64,000 bases of DNA from Bretschneidera sinensis (taxonomy: Eukaryota; Streptophyta; Magnoliopsida; Brassicales; Akaniaceae). The notes beneath the pieces are model-generated. The model worked only from the letters and a program-made list of their open reading frames with translations, had not been told where the DNA came from and made no database searches. The translations under genes were made by a program, and so were the position numbers. Within the stretch, counting starts at the first letter, position 1; each line of letters opens with the position of its first letter. The stretch covers positions 39,395,501 to 39,459,500 of the forward strand of contig CM043698.1 in the NCBI GenBank assembly GCA_023935145.1. The letters are read 5' to 3'. Positions 33,066 through 44,888 of this stretch are shown here, piece after piece.

Positions 33066-34339
33066 TATATATTGTTTGTTCTTAGTATGCTTTGTGTTAG
33101 CTTTGGAGTTAATTTACATATCAATGATATGAGTTTAATTGAGATAGCATATAACATTTAGAAGAAGTTAAATTTTGCTTTGGTTTGAGAATAATTTTGA
33201 GTGTCGATCTTCATTGGTTTGAGACTCTGGTTTGCAGTAAGATTGATGATTAGTCTAAAACGCTTAGAGAAGTTTTATGTGCGAATGTTTTGTGAATACT
33301 TTTGCGGTCTCAACAAGCTCTAAAACTTATTTGATAATCACTTGAGGTGAAATCCTAGAATGCACACTACTTAGGATATGATGTAGGCCATCTTTGGACC
33401 GTTTGAGCCCTTCAACCTTACCCTTGTTATATTTATCGCTAGTTACCTGTTTGAGCCTTTTTCTTGAAAATTTTGAGCCTTGTATCTTTCAATAGCCCAT
33501 TTACTTACCTTTATGAGCCTAAAAATATTTTATCCTTACCTTTCTTCTAAGAGAACTTAGTTTATACACATTTGTTGAGAAGCACTTAAGAGGAGTAAGG
33601 ATGGAAATATGAAAAAACTATTACTACCATAACCCAAGTACATTAAAGGAGATAGGTTGGGGGTTGTGGAAAAGAGTAAAAAAATGAAAACGGAGTTGAA
33701 TCATTATGTGCTAAAAAAAAGAACGAAGAAAAAAAAATGGTGAATTATTGAGAGAAATGCTTGAAAATGGTTGAATGAGTTGGGTGTTGAAGTAAGGTTA
33801 TTTAGGGCTTAAAGAGGTTGTGTTTAAAATTAAGAGACTGAGTTCTTTTACTTGTTTGATCCTTCCCGTTCTTTCTTGACCTTTACCCTAGCCTAACAAT
33901 ACAAGCCTATTAAAAGACCTATTGATCCGATATAGTGTGATTTTTCTACATTAGTGGAGAGTGATTTGAAAAGTGAGCCTATGGAGCTTGATTTGTGATT
34001 GATGTCATGCAATTTAATATATTTTTAGAGGCCAAGACTTATATTCATGAATATTGTGCATAAAATCATCCGGGTGTTTGGATTAATGGTTAGTGGTAAG
34101 ATGGATGTTAAGAGTCGATAACAAATTTGAGGTTGATGTTTGGATTGTTTTTGGAATTAGGTGGTATTTAATGATTCTATGTGTTGTATGTTATGTGCAA
34201 TTTTTGAGACAAAAAGTTGAATTACTCTTAGATTAACACTAAAATCGCTTTATTTTGTTTTGATTTCTAATATAGAATTCAATTCATATTTTTTTTCGCT
34301 TGAATTGCTAGGGACTAGCAATAAGCTAGTTGGGGGTTA
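32571..34339 (+). other. Noncoding 3' region and polypurine tract of element C
   Basis: No gene. It includes GAGGACAATGCATATCCTACGTTGGGGGTGG-like text near 32900-32935, an (AT)n/TATATGTA microsatellite at 33026-33073 and an AAAAAGAACGAAGAAAAAAAA run near 33712-33736. GTTGGGGGTTA at 34330-34339 is the polypurine tract before the 3' LTR. Confidence 0.7.
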
Positions 34340-34369
34340 TGATGAGAGTCATAAAATGCATCTTAATAG

Positions 34370-36615
34370 TATTTTTTTTATCAGTAAATAAAACTTGTAT
34401 TAATCAAAAATGTACAAAAGAAACACTGGGCATACCCAGGAGATATACAACGAGCAAGTTCAGAAAACAAAAAGAAGCTTACAAAAGAAGCTTATACAAA
34501 AAGCCTACAAGAGAAGCCTAATCTGTGGGCAAAGAGCATACACAATTCTATAAATTTCAATTTGGATCTTCTTGACAAGGCTGGAAGCATGGACAGTGGA
34601 ATGATCAAATAATTTGGCATTTCTAGCCATCCATATGTTGTACACTGTGCATGCTAGGGCAATCCTCTTGGCTATTGCTGGGGGGCCAGTTCCTCTAATT
34701 TTTTGGGTCCACTTGATTGCACTTTCTATTGTGTTCATCTGCCTTCTGCAGCCAAGCCACCTTCGGATGGCATCCCAGGTTTCCTTGCTGATCCTGCATG
34801 AGAAGAAGAGGTGCTCTCTTGATTCCTCCTGCTCTTTATATAGGGGGCATAGTTTGTCATCACCTTACAGCTGGAGTCTATCCTTAGTGAGAAACCTGTT
34901 CTGAATGGCCAGCCAGAGGATAAAGGAGTGTTTGGGGGGCAGTGGCCATACCATACTAATGTGGCCCAGCAGACCTTATTTCCTTTCGGTCTAGTAGAGT
35001 TGTAGACCTTCTTAATGCACAAATCATCCAGAACCCTCCATTCCATTAGTCTGTCCCTAGCCTGTAGAGTGGAGGATGATTGGGCAATTAGATCATCTTT
35101 GATTTCCAAGATTCTCTTCCAAAGAGGGGAGTCATTCTTTCTTGCCATGGTCTCCCAGATTGATCTATTAATCAGATAGTAATACTGAACCCACTGGATC
35201 CATAGTGAATCTTTCTTCATGTGAATATTCCAAAGGACCCTGGTAAGGAGAGCTTTGTTCCAAGTTTTTAAGTCAACCAAGCCTAGACCTCCTTCAGATT
35301 TTGGTTTGCATAAGTCTGCCCAGGCAACAAGAGCCTTCCTCATACCATTACTCTTACCATTCCAAAGAAAAGTTCTATACATCCTAACTATTTTTTCCAG
35401 GATATTGCCAGGGATTGGGAAGATAGCAAGCCAAAAACACTCCACATCTTGAAGCACTGATTTGATTAGTTCAGTTCTGCCAGCATATGATAGGGAGGAG
35501 CCAGCCCAAACATTTATGTAGCCAGAGATTTTTTCAATGAGAGGGGAGTAGTGAGTAGCATTTAACCTTACTGAAGCCAGAGGTACCCCTAAATATTTGA
35601 AAGGGAAGGAACCATCCTCCATTCCAGTGATCCTTCTGATTTCCATTAACTCTGCAGCCTGGACTCCAGCATGGAAGATGTTTGATTGGGCCAGGCTTGC
35701 TTGCAGCCCTGAGTACTCACTGAATTGGTTGATACACTTCATAATCTGCCCAACAGATCTACCATCCCCCCTAGCAAAGAGAATAAGGTCATCAACAAAG
35801 GCTAGGTGGGTGATCTTGAGTTTATCACACTTTGGATGGTATCTGAATCTATTCTCTTCTTTCAATCTCCCCAGAAGCCTGGACAAGTACTCCACAATCA
35901 AGACAAACAGGTATGGGGAGAGGAGATCTCTTTGTCTGAGGCCCTTTTTGCCAGCAAAGAAACCATGTAAGCTTCAATTGATGGATAGAGAGAAGGTTGT
36001 TATAGTAACACATTCCATGATCCATTTTCTAAACTTTTCAGGAAACCCAAGGCCCTCAATCAAACTGTTCAGAAAATCCCATTCCACAGTGTCATAGGCT
36101 TTCCTTAGGTCTATCTTGATCATGCACCTTGGGGAGATTCTTTTTCTACTATACTTTCTGAGCAGTTCCTGGACCAAGTATATGTTTTCAGCCATACTTC
36201 TGGATTTCATGAAAGCTGCCTGGGCTGGGTTGACAATAAGGCTCAAACTGGGGGCTAATCTTGAGGCAAGGATCTTGGAAATGATCTTGTAATTCACATT
36301 GCAACAAGCTATAGGTATGAAATCCTCCACTTTAGATGCTTGTTTACCTTTAGGTATTAAGGAAAGAGAGGTATGGTTTAGCTGTTTTAGTAGTCTCCCA
36401 TTCTGGAAAAATTCCTGCACAGCCTCAATGACATCTTGGTTTATCACATCCCAAGCTTTCTTGAAAAACCTTGATGAATAGCTAGTAGGACCAGGGAACT
36501 TGTCCTCCCCTATACTCCAAAGGGCTTCCTTGATCTCTTCCACAGTGACCTCTTTAATCAGTAGATCAGCTTGGCTCTCTTGGATTATAGGTCCTTCTCT
36601 AATGATTTCCTGGTC
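34370..36615 (-). mobile_element. 5'-truncated L1-type LINE
   Basis: 2.2 kb on the minus strand, with a short A-tail (plus-strand T run at 34371-34379), RT and C-terminal domain but no endonuclease or ORF1, as expected of target-primed insertion that stopped early. AATAG flanks both sides (34365-34369 and 36616-36620), a short but plausible target duplication. Confidence 0.85.
34505..36543 (-). pseudogene. LINE ORF2 fragment (RT and zf-RVT)
   Basis: The frame starts inside RT at MEEIKEALWSIGEDKFPGP and reads SLIPKGKQASKVEDFIPIACCNVNYKI, FMKSRSMAENIYLVQELL, KIDLRKAYDTVEWDFL, then a single in-frame TGA (35974-35976) and GKKGLRQRDLLSPYLFVL. The catalytic box is FVDD (35788-35799). Thumb-like text FKYLGVPLAS follows. 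Near 34930 the frame shifts into the zinc-finger region (CPLYKEQEESREHLFFSC) and ends with the tail KIQIEIYRIV at 34505. It is plant L1-like and inactive. Confidence 0.9.
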
Positions 36616-37880
36616 AATAGGGCTAAATTACACTTTTATGCCTTCATAAGTCTAAAGTGTCATTGTTGGTATATTGATTTATTTCGATGCATTTTCAGGT
36701 ATTTTAGGTTTAAAAGAGATGGAAAAGCTAATGTTGCTTAAAGCATGAAGATTTTATGCATATCAGAGTGAAGGATGGTTTCAGAAGGACAAAATGAAGA
36801 GAAACCCATTTTTAGGGTTCCATGCCATGGCGAGGCATGGTTTGCGCTATGGCTACCAGAACAATTAAGAAAGCTGGGATCAGGCATTTGCGTCGCTGCG
36901 AGGAAAGGTGTGCGTTGCGGCCACCAACACCATTGACAAGCAACAAACAAGGGCGGCGCCGCGACGAGGCAAGGTTTGCGCCGCGGCTTCCATTTTCTGT
37001 GCCGTGGCTCAAGTGTGATTCCCCTGTTTCTGTTTCACGACCTTATTAGGGCTTTAATGACATTTTTTGACCTGAAAAATACCCTTGAACCTTTTGGGGT
37101 ATTAATAGAACACTTAGGGTTTGCTGAAAATGAGGCTGGAATTAGGAGAGCTACCATATTTCTTCTTCATTAAGGTGATCAAGCATGAGCCTAATGTCCA
37201 ACTTAACTCCAAGCAAGGCAAAGGGATGAATTCCTAGGTGTAGTTGTTCTTATTTCTATCCTTGATTTAGTTGTATGGATTGATTATTAAACATTATTTA
37301 TGATTTACTCTTTGATTAAGTAAGAAGGTGAGGATTTACTCTTAATCCGGTGATTGCATCTTTCTCCTCCGTATAAGTCTAGTCAAGCTCTTCTTATGTC
37401 AAGCTGTTAGATATGATTGATTTCGGTAGATTTATCTTATAGGTTTTTCTATTACTGTGGTATTGTTATTGAAATATACTGTTGCTTCTTGATAATTTAT
37501 AAGATAGGTCATGTGTGTTTGAATTGGAATTAAAGAGTAATTTGTAGCAATTACATTAGACTGTTTATGTACTTTGATTGAATATTTACCAATTGCTTGT
37601 TTGGGATGTGAAACTAGCAATTAAGATAAAGCAATTGAGTCCAGATAAGAATAAGGCAACAAACTTAGGAAGGATTCCTGGAACCTTGTTATTTCTTTAT
37701 TGAATCATTCGTCATATTTTCACAACTCTCTCATATAATTTCATTTGTAAAACTCAGATTTTCTTATTTGGATTTTATCATTTAGTGTTAAGGTTTACGC
37801 CTTCTCTTGTAGTTCGCTTTCCTTATGGGATCGACACCTCAGCTATGCACAATAATCGCGTGTTAGTTTGAGCGTAATCA

Positions 37881-39143
37881 ATAGGCCAATCCCATATAAT
37901 ACCCTTTAATGGGTGAATAACGTCATATACCCTACATAAGCCAATCAAATTCAATACATCCATCATAAATGCAAAGAAGTACAATGCAATATAATGTAAT
38001 GTAATGAAATGTAACATCCACTCAGTTCCATAATATCATCAACTAATTCATGTCACATGATGCATTCATAACACCACAAGGCATATCAAAGTAATTGTAA
38101 ACATACTAGATACATTTCCATCACATTAATCATAATTCACCTTTCTTCAAATAATATATATACTTATCATATCAATCACCATTTACCTTCCTTCAAAAAT
38201 ATACATTAATATATACTTATCACATCCATCGCAATTCACGTTACTTCAAAGAACGCATCAATATATTTATCACATTCATGAAAATTATAAACTCTTCACT
38301 GGGTAAATCCAATCATATATCTTTAATAGGTCAAACATATTCCTTCTCAATGATATGCAATGTAATATAATATAAAAAATGACCATTTCATATCCCAGTT
38401 TAATTTATTGCCCCTCCTTTGGCTAATTGTAACATAACGGGGATGTCTCCCCATGAACCAGTACATTTCACATTCCATATCCTCAGATGTCCTTCACTTA
38501 TCCCAGGCGGGGTCTTACCATTTCCAATATTATCCTCGGATCTATTACACGCCTCCTAGATGGGGTCCTACCATTTTCAATATTATCCTTGGTAACCCTA
38601 CACTCCTTCAGGATGGGCCCTACCTTTACTTTTCAATCCATTTATTTTCAATAATTCCATTATAATTCATGTCAATGCAATGCATTCACAATATCAGAAC
38701 TTTCAAACATAAGAGCCATAACAATTCATATCACTACCATTCCACCCACAACAATTATAAAAATACATCAAGAAATTTCTATCGTTATTTCCTTATACAT
38801 TCATAGATCTATTAAAAAATTTATAATATTATTATTGTATTTTTTTAATTATTTAATTCACTATACTTACTGAAAGTAAGGTGAAACTCACCTTTATAGC
38901 ACCGAGTACTATTCATGGGCATTTTTCTTGCCCTTCCTACGTTCTTCCACCACACCTAAAGCATATATCATTTAATGTAATAAATTAAAAATTAAGTATG
39001 AAATTCATATCCATCTTTTGCAAGTAACTACAAAGTATAATCAAAATAAGAACTATGTCTCAAGTTGTTCTTCTTTATTTAACTTTCCTTACCTTTTCTT
39101 TTAGCTTTCCTATCAAATCCAAATTTAATTCTCCTAACCATGA
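37881..39143. other. Old repeat DNA, left part (host of copia G)
   Basis: G-poor, A/C/T-rich, no genes. 38400-38500 (AATTGTAACATAACGGGGATGTCTCCCCATG) resembles 57095-57190, and a GGGGTCTTACCATTTYCAATATTATCC unit repeats at about 38508-38535 and 38561-38590. Sequence to the right of 39138 continues at 55847 once copia G is removed. Confidence 0.55.
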
Positions 39144-39717
39144 TGTTGGTATTTGTCTAAGGTTTAAACATGTTTAAACATGGTTCAAAGATGGTTAAAG
39201 TTAAACCAAGGTTGGATAATTAAAATACAGCATGTTAAAATACTGCACACATGTGTGTGCGTCACTTTGGAGCAAGGTAAAGGTAGACACACTAGTGTGT
39301 GCACTTCAGCACAGATGCTAAAAAAGTGTGCGCACTGCTGTGTGAAGGGGCAACATCAGTGTGCGTCGCATTGCATAGAATGGAGACCCCCTGAAGCATG
39401 CCAGCGCTGCACCACTCCCCACCAGCACCGCACCATCCAGAATAGGTTACAAGTGTGATCTGCCCAGCACCGCACCGCCCCCTGTTGAGCGCCTAGGCGC
39501 TAGGCACACCAAAGCACACATGGACAGCTTGCTTACACCTCCTCTTAGGTGCGTGGATGCAAGGTTAAAATACATAGCACCACTTAAGATTGATGGAAGG
39601 CCATGGTTAAGTAGTCATCAAGATCTAAGGGTGAGGATTGACTCTCAAGAATGGACAAGAAGTTGGTGCACTATATAAAGGGTCACCTAGCTTCATTCTC
39701 ATCATGAATTACATTTT
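39144..39717 (+). repeat. Copia G 5' LTR, U5 and PBS deleted
   Basis: Matches the 3' LTR from TGTTGGTATTTGTCTAAGG to CATGAATTACATT, then jumps straight into internal leader sequence (TTGAGGGTGATTCAAGAACG). About 410 bp of LTR plus the primer-binding site are missing. It holds TATATAAA (39672-39679) and a perfect palindrome GCGCCTAGGCGC (39489-39500). Confidence 0.88.
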
Positions 39718-39863
39718 GAGGGTGATTCAAGAACGATGTAAAGATTAAGATCTGATCATGTTCTTAAGGGTGATTCAAGAACGGTATCCATCTTCGATCT
39801 GTGTTTTGAGGTTGAAGAAAGCATTTGTGGGTATTGCATAAATCTGGGATCTTTTCCACTAAG

Positions 39864-40642
39864 ATGGCTTCAAATTTCTGTGTTGAGAAGTTTGATGGAA
39901 ATGGGGACTTTTCTCTTTGGAAGCGGAAGATCAAGGCTGTTCTAATACAACAGAAAGTGGACTTGGCTATTGGAGAAGATGATGCTTTTCCAGCAACTGT
40001 CACGCAGGACCAATGGACCAAGATGAAGAAGATGGCTTACAGTACCATTTTCTTGCACATGTCAGATAGTATCATAAGGGAGTGCGGAGACTCGGAAGAT
40101 CCTGTTATCATATGGAAGAAACTAGATGAGTTGTTTCTTACCAAAACTCTCCCTAACCAAATTTATCTTCTTAAAAGAATCTTTGCTTTTAAAATGGATC
40201 CTAGTAAAGAGTTGCAAGATAATCTTGATGTCTTTAATAAGCTAGTTCAAGATTTGAATAGCTGTAGCATTACATTTTCGGATGAACAATTAGCTATCAT
40301 TTTGTTAAATTACCTTCCTGATTGCTTTGATAATTTGATTAATGCTATTGAGTATGGAAGGGATACTTTAACAAAGGAGATTGTGATCAATGCCATAAGG
40401 GCACATGATTTCAAAGCCAAGATGAAGGAGATGCTTCTACTACAACAAGGAGGGTCATTTCAAGAAAGATTGCAAGAAGAAGATATGGGATGAGAGGAGA
40501 AGCCACACCAACAATGGAGAAGCTTCGGTTGCCAAGGGAGAACAGCAAGATGATGTTCTTGTTGTGTGCTCAAATGTGAGCAGGAGGCAAGGCAACGAAA
40601 AGTGGATTCTTGATTCCAGGTGCACTTATCACATGTGCCCTC
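39864..40642 (+). pseudogene. Copia G gag and protease start
   Basis: MASNFCVEKFDGNGDF to AHDFKAKMKE is open, with no internal stop. A deletion after KAKMKE removes the linker and shifts the frame, so the zinc knuckle (about 40433-40480) is out of phase with gag. The protease site reads WILDSRCTYHMCP (near 40600), with the active-site Gly replaced by Arg. Copy F interrupts right after the MCP codons. Confidence 0.88.
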
Positions 40643-41891
40643 TGATGAGTCTTAAATATTGCATATTTTATACCCTTAACTTATATTTGTTATGCTCTTA
40701 GTTAGTAGTATTTCACTTTATTTTACGTCTTTCTTGTGTTTTGTGTATTTTTACAGGTTTTTGGAGAAAATAAAGCATTTCAGGAGATGTGAAGCTTCTG
40801 GAGACATTGCGATCGATCGCACGAGATATGCGATCGAGCGCACATGCGCACCTACCTACGAACGAGCACATGGTCAACATCCCACATCAAAATATTTGAA
40901 GTTTAGTGCATCTGCGATCGATCGTAGCAGACATGCGATCGAGCGCACATGAGATCGTGCGCACAAGACATGCAATCGATCGTACCTGCGATCGATCGCA
41001 CCACACTGCGATCAAGCGCACACAGGCAGTATCCCATATCGAATCTGCAACCCATATTGCTCCGGGTCTTCCCCTATATAAACACCATCTGGCTTCATCA
41101 TTCAGTGTACAATTCCTGAGCCATTTTGGTGTTTACCGGTGGACGTCCGCTAGCATTTTGGTGGATCCCGAAGGCATTGCTACCACGAGGGGAAGCACCG
41201 TCCGTCAGCGAGTGAAATTTCTCCCATGTAAAGTTGTTTATTTATTTCTTTATATTCAGTTGTTTTAGTTTAAATGTTTAGCACTTTTTTATAGTTATGA
41301 GTGGCTAGACTCTTCAGCTAAGGTTGAAGATGAAGTCCCGCCGTTGTTTGGCGTAGTAGTTCAGATTTGCTTGTACAAATCTGAAAATTTTTAGTATAAA
41401 ATGTTCTGTCAATTATTTGAGTTAATCTTATAATTGATTGAGTTTAAATTGTCTATTGGATATTCTTTGTGTTTCATCTGATGGATACATCGAATTGTTT
41501 TTGATTAAATTGGATTTCCTTTGTGATTTGTTAAGAGCGGATACATCGGATGCTTTTGGTTTAATTGGGATATTCTTTGTTTTTTGTCTTATAGTTGGAT
41601 TCATGGAATTTTTTTGATAGGCTCTCTTTAGAACATTGAGTTATATGCCTAACTTTGGCGAGGTGGATTCAGAAACCTTAGTGTGTTTTTATTAGTTTTT
41701 AAAATCAATTTAGTTTAGCTTTTATTTATTTTGCAACATATAATTACAAATTTGGAACTAGGTTAAAATAGACTTAGTTTAGATAAAAATATATTTTCAC
41801 AACACAATTCCATGTGGATTCAACCTCGCACTTGCACAACACTATATTGCAAACGGCTCATGCACTTGCGAGTAAATTAAAACTCACAACA
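40643..41891 (+). repeat. 5' LTR of copy F
   Basis: Palindromic array about 40808-41030. Distal USE-like ATCCCACATCA (40879-40889), proximal ATCCCATATCG (41031-41041), TATATAAA (41075-41082); 33 bp between proximal box and TATA. Confidence 0.93.
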
Positions 41892-41897
41892 AGTTTT

Positions 41898-41915
41898 TGG
41901 CGCCGTTGCTGGGGA
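41898..41915 (+). other. Primer-binding site, tRNA-Asp type (copy F)
   Basis: TGGCGCCGTTGCTGGGGA, one transition from the tRNA-Asp complement. Confidence 0.88.
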
Positions 41916-41993
41916 GTTGTTTGGTTTGTGAAAATTTTTGGTCTGAAATAATTTTATTTTTCTACTAGTTGGTTAAAAAAAAAATTTATATGG

Positions 41994-43602
41994 ATGAATC
42001 CAGCGCCGGTTTCACAGTCTTTAGATGACACCATTAAGGAGTACATGAAAATGATCGGCCCGTCCCTCAATGCTGCCAACACATTCAATGTTGATAGTTG
42101 TTCCATCTGTGCTAGTCCCATGCATTTAGCACAGAATTTTCCATTAATGTCGGCTTGTGCCGAGTACCTCATGGAACAAATGAATGCTTTCAATGACTGT
42201 TGTTGGGAATCAAATGGATCTTACTCCGAAACATACAATCTAGGGTGGTGGAACCACTCTAATTTTTCATGGGAGCAGAACCAACTGATGAATCAGGGAG
42301 GAGCCCCTTATAATCAATACCCTCCCAAATTTCCTCCACCAATACCAAGTTATTCCTATCCAGCACCATCACCCGCTTACCAAGCTCCCATTCAAGCACC
42401 AACGTCGGTTTCACAGTCATTGGAGGACGCTCTCAATGATTTCATGAAAACGACTAGCCAATCTATGAGTGAAGTGATGAGTGCAACCATAGAAAACACC
42501 CAAGCGATTGTCGAGCTAGAGAGTCAAATTGATCAAATCGCAAGTTACGTGGGTGAAGGAAAGGAAAGAAAGTTCCCCAGTCAACCTGATCCTAACCCAA
42601 AGGAACAGTTTGCGGTAGGAAATTTATCAACTCCTATACAAGGGCAAGAAAGTGGCAACAAAGAAAAGAGAGATGCTGAGCCATCTACAGCCACACCTAT
42701 CATTAAGGATCTCCCTAGGTCATTTTTACCTAAAGCGCCTTACTCTGAGATATTACAAGCGCCCAAGAAAGGAGAGGAGTTTGAGGATCCCCTGGAGGCA
42801 TGCTTTGCTCACTTTGGAGAGGACTTGGGCTTAGATAAGTTACTTGAGGAAGTGAATGCCATTTTGGAGTCTGATCCTCAGAAGTGCAGTGAGACGGAGG
42901 AGACTATGGATGAATCACGTATTGAGGACCCCCTGGAGGCATGCTTTGCTCAATTTGAAGAGAATTTGGGCTTAGATAAGTTGTTTGATCAAGCAAATGC
43001 TACTTTGGAGTCTGGTCCTCTAAAGATCAGTGAGACGGAGGAAACCACAACACCTGAACCCCCCAAGAAAGAACTTAAGCCTTTATCGGACAATCTTAAG
43101 TATAAGTTCGTAGGTCCAGCAAATTCTTTGCCTATAATTATAGCTTTAGATTTGGGTGATGCTCCAGAAGAGAAATTATTGGATGTCTTAAGAGAGCATA
43201 AGGAAGCTATAGGCTGGACTATTGAGGATGTCAAGGGAATCAACCCCTCGTTGGTAATACACACGATACAGTTGGAGGAGAATGCCAAGCCATCGAGGGA
43301 GCCACAAAGAAGGCTCAACCCTGCTATGCAAGAAGTTGTGAGGGCAAAATATATTAAGCTGTTAGAGGCAGGGATCATTTATCCCACCTCTGATAGCAAA
43401 GGGGTGAGCCTGATTAAAGTCGTGCCCAAACGTGCTGAATTGACGGTAGTAAATAAAGACGACGAGGTGGTTCCAACTTGAGTGCAGTCAAGATGGAGAA
43501 AGTGTCTAGACTACCATAAATTGAATGCTGCCACTAGGCCTGATCATTTTCCATTCCCATTTATTGATCAGATGGTGGAGCGTTTAGTTGGGCATGTTTA
43601 CT
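41994..43602 (+). pseudogene. Fused zinc-knuckle / RT-stub ORF of copy F
   Basis: The same protein layout as copy E. The open part runs 495 codons and ends at TGA (43479-43481), where copies I and E read an arginine codon (CGA or AGA); the frame then continues to the shared end MVERLVGHVY-stop at 43602. The zinc knuckle reads CSICASPMHLAQNF, so its last cysteine is phenylalanine. The first ATG used by the other copies is out of frame here, so the next in-frame ATG is taken. It lacks the roughly 30-codon segment found in copy I. Confidence 0.82.
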
Positions 43603-44888
43603 AATGTTGGGTCTAGCTGAAGATGTTAAACTTAGCGCTCATGGGATGCACCCCACAGCTTATCTTTTCTTTTGTTTATTTATTATTTCGCATTTTTATG
43701 ATTAATGTTTGTTTCCAGTATTTTTTGTTTTCCAGTTTTTATTTTTCAGGGACAAAGCGTACTTCAGTTCAAGTTTGGGGGTATGCTATGAGCCATACTA
43801 GTCCAGATAGTTCTCCATATCTCAGGTCAGCTCTTTCCATATTAGTCACACATTGGGGTCAATGTGAAATTTAAGTTTGGGGGTATGGGAGACACATCGC
43901 ACACTTTGTCCTAATTTGTTGTCTTTTTCGTCATAAAGATAAATGCATGCTCATGTTATCGTGAAATTTTAGTTGATCTAAACATTTTCTATGATGTGAT
44001 GTCATTGGTGAGCTTAACATTTTGAACACATGATCTGGTGATAAATTTTTAAAATTTAGTTACTTACTTTAGGCATTTTGAGAATTCACATGTTTGATCT
44101 AATCTAACACGAGCACATTAGCACAAATTATGTGAGGTATGACACTTGATTTTAATGTGTATTTTTCCTTATCTTAACTGAAACTGGATGATTTGTTGGA
44201 TGAACACTTGGGCATAAAGAAAGAAAAAAAAATTTAATTACTACAACTTTTCGCTGAGTAACTGGACCTCTTACCTCAGTAAGCAGTGAGTGTTCACGTC
44301 AAAAGGTGGAATTTTGCTTGGTAATATTAAGGCCAGTTTATTTTCGTAGCCTTTTCTACTCGAGTTAGTAAGTCCTTAGGGGTGTCTGTACACCTAATGC
44401 CCTAAAACCATCTGGTTTGGGAGTCATTGACTCAACACTCGCTACATGGGTCAATTAGAAAGCTTAAGGGAACTAAACATAGTTGTGCCTTATTATTGTT
44501 AAAAAAATAAAAAGAATAAAGAATAAAATAAAAACTATGCCTTTTCGTTCATTTTTGATGGGAAATTCGGTGAATCTTGAGACATGGAGACCTTACACAT
44601 TAGAGTTACTTGGAAGCTTCATTTTTATATGCTAATTCACCTTACACTGATTCAAGCTTGTGATGCCTTATCCTGTCTTATGTAAGTAATTAGATTTTAA
44701 CATTTCTATTCATTGCGAAGATGGGTTTACCTTTTTAAGCTTGCTTATGAATGAATATCATGGTGATGTGTGCTCCTTAAATTTTTGGATACCATGAGTG
44801 ATGACTTTATCTTTATGTTCTTTGTTTTTCATTGAGTCTTTTATTTTGTTTAGCTAAGGGACTAGCAAAATATAAGTTTGGGGGTATT

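Larger units (their letters stand above)
23233..37880 (+). mobile_element. Athila/Tat-type Ty3/gypsy element C, decayed
   Basis: A partial 5' LTR, a tRNA-Asp-like primer site, gag, protease, RT, RNase H, integrase, a further ORF after pol, a polypurine tract and a 3' LTR, all on the plus strand. The order and the extra downstream ORF fit the Athila lineage. It contains two later insertions: a copia solo LTR (24005-24984) and a LINE (34370-36615). Many stops are spread across all domains, so it is an old copy. The left LTR has lost its first part, so no target duplication can be scored. Confidence 0.9.
34340..37880 (+). repeat. 3' LTR of element C, split by a LINE
   Basis: Begins TGATGAGAGTCATAAAATGC at 34340, is interrupted at 34370-36615, and ends GAGCGTAATCA at 37880; without the LINE it is about 1.3 kb. 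The right half aligns with the partial 5' LTR. The U3 part has GCG-rich words such as GCGCCGCGACGAGGCAAGG near 36950-36985. Confidence 0.88.

Noticed and set aside
33026..33073. TATA-rich run as a promoter
   Set aside because: It is an (AT)n/TATATGTA microsatellite in the Athila 3' region with no downstream gene.
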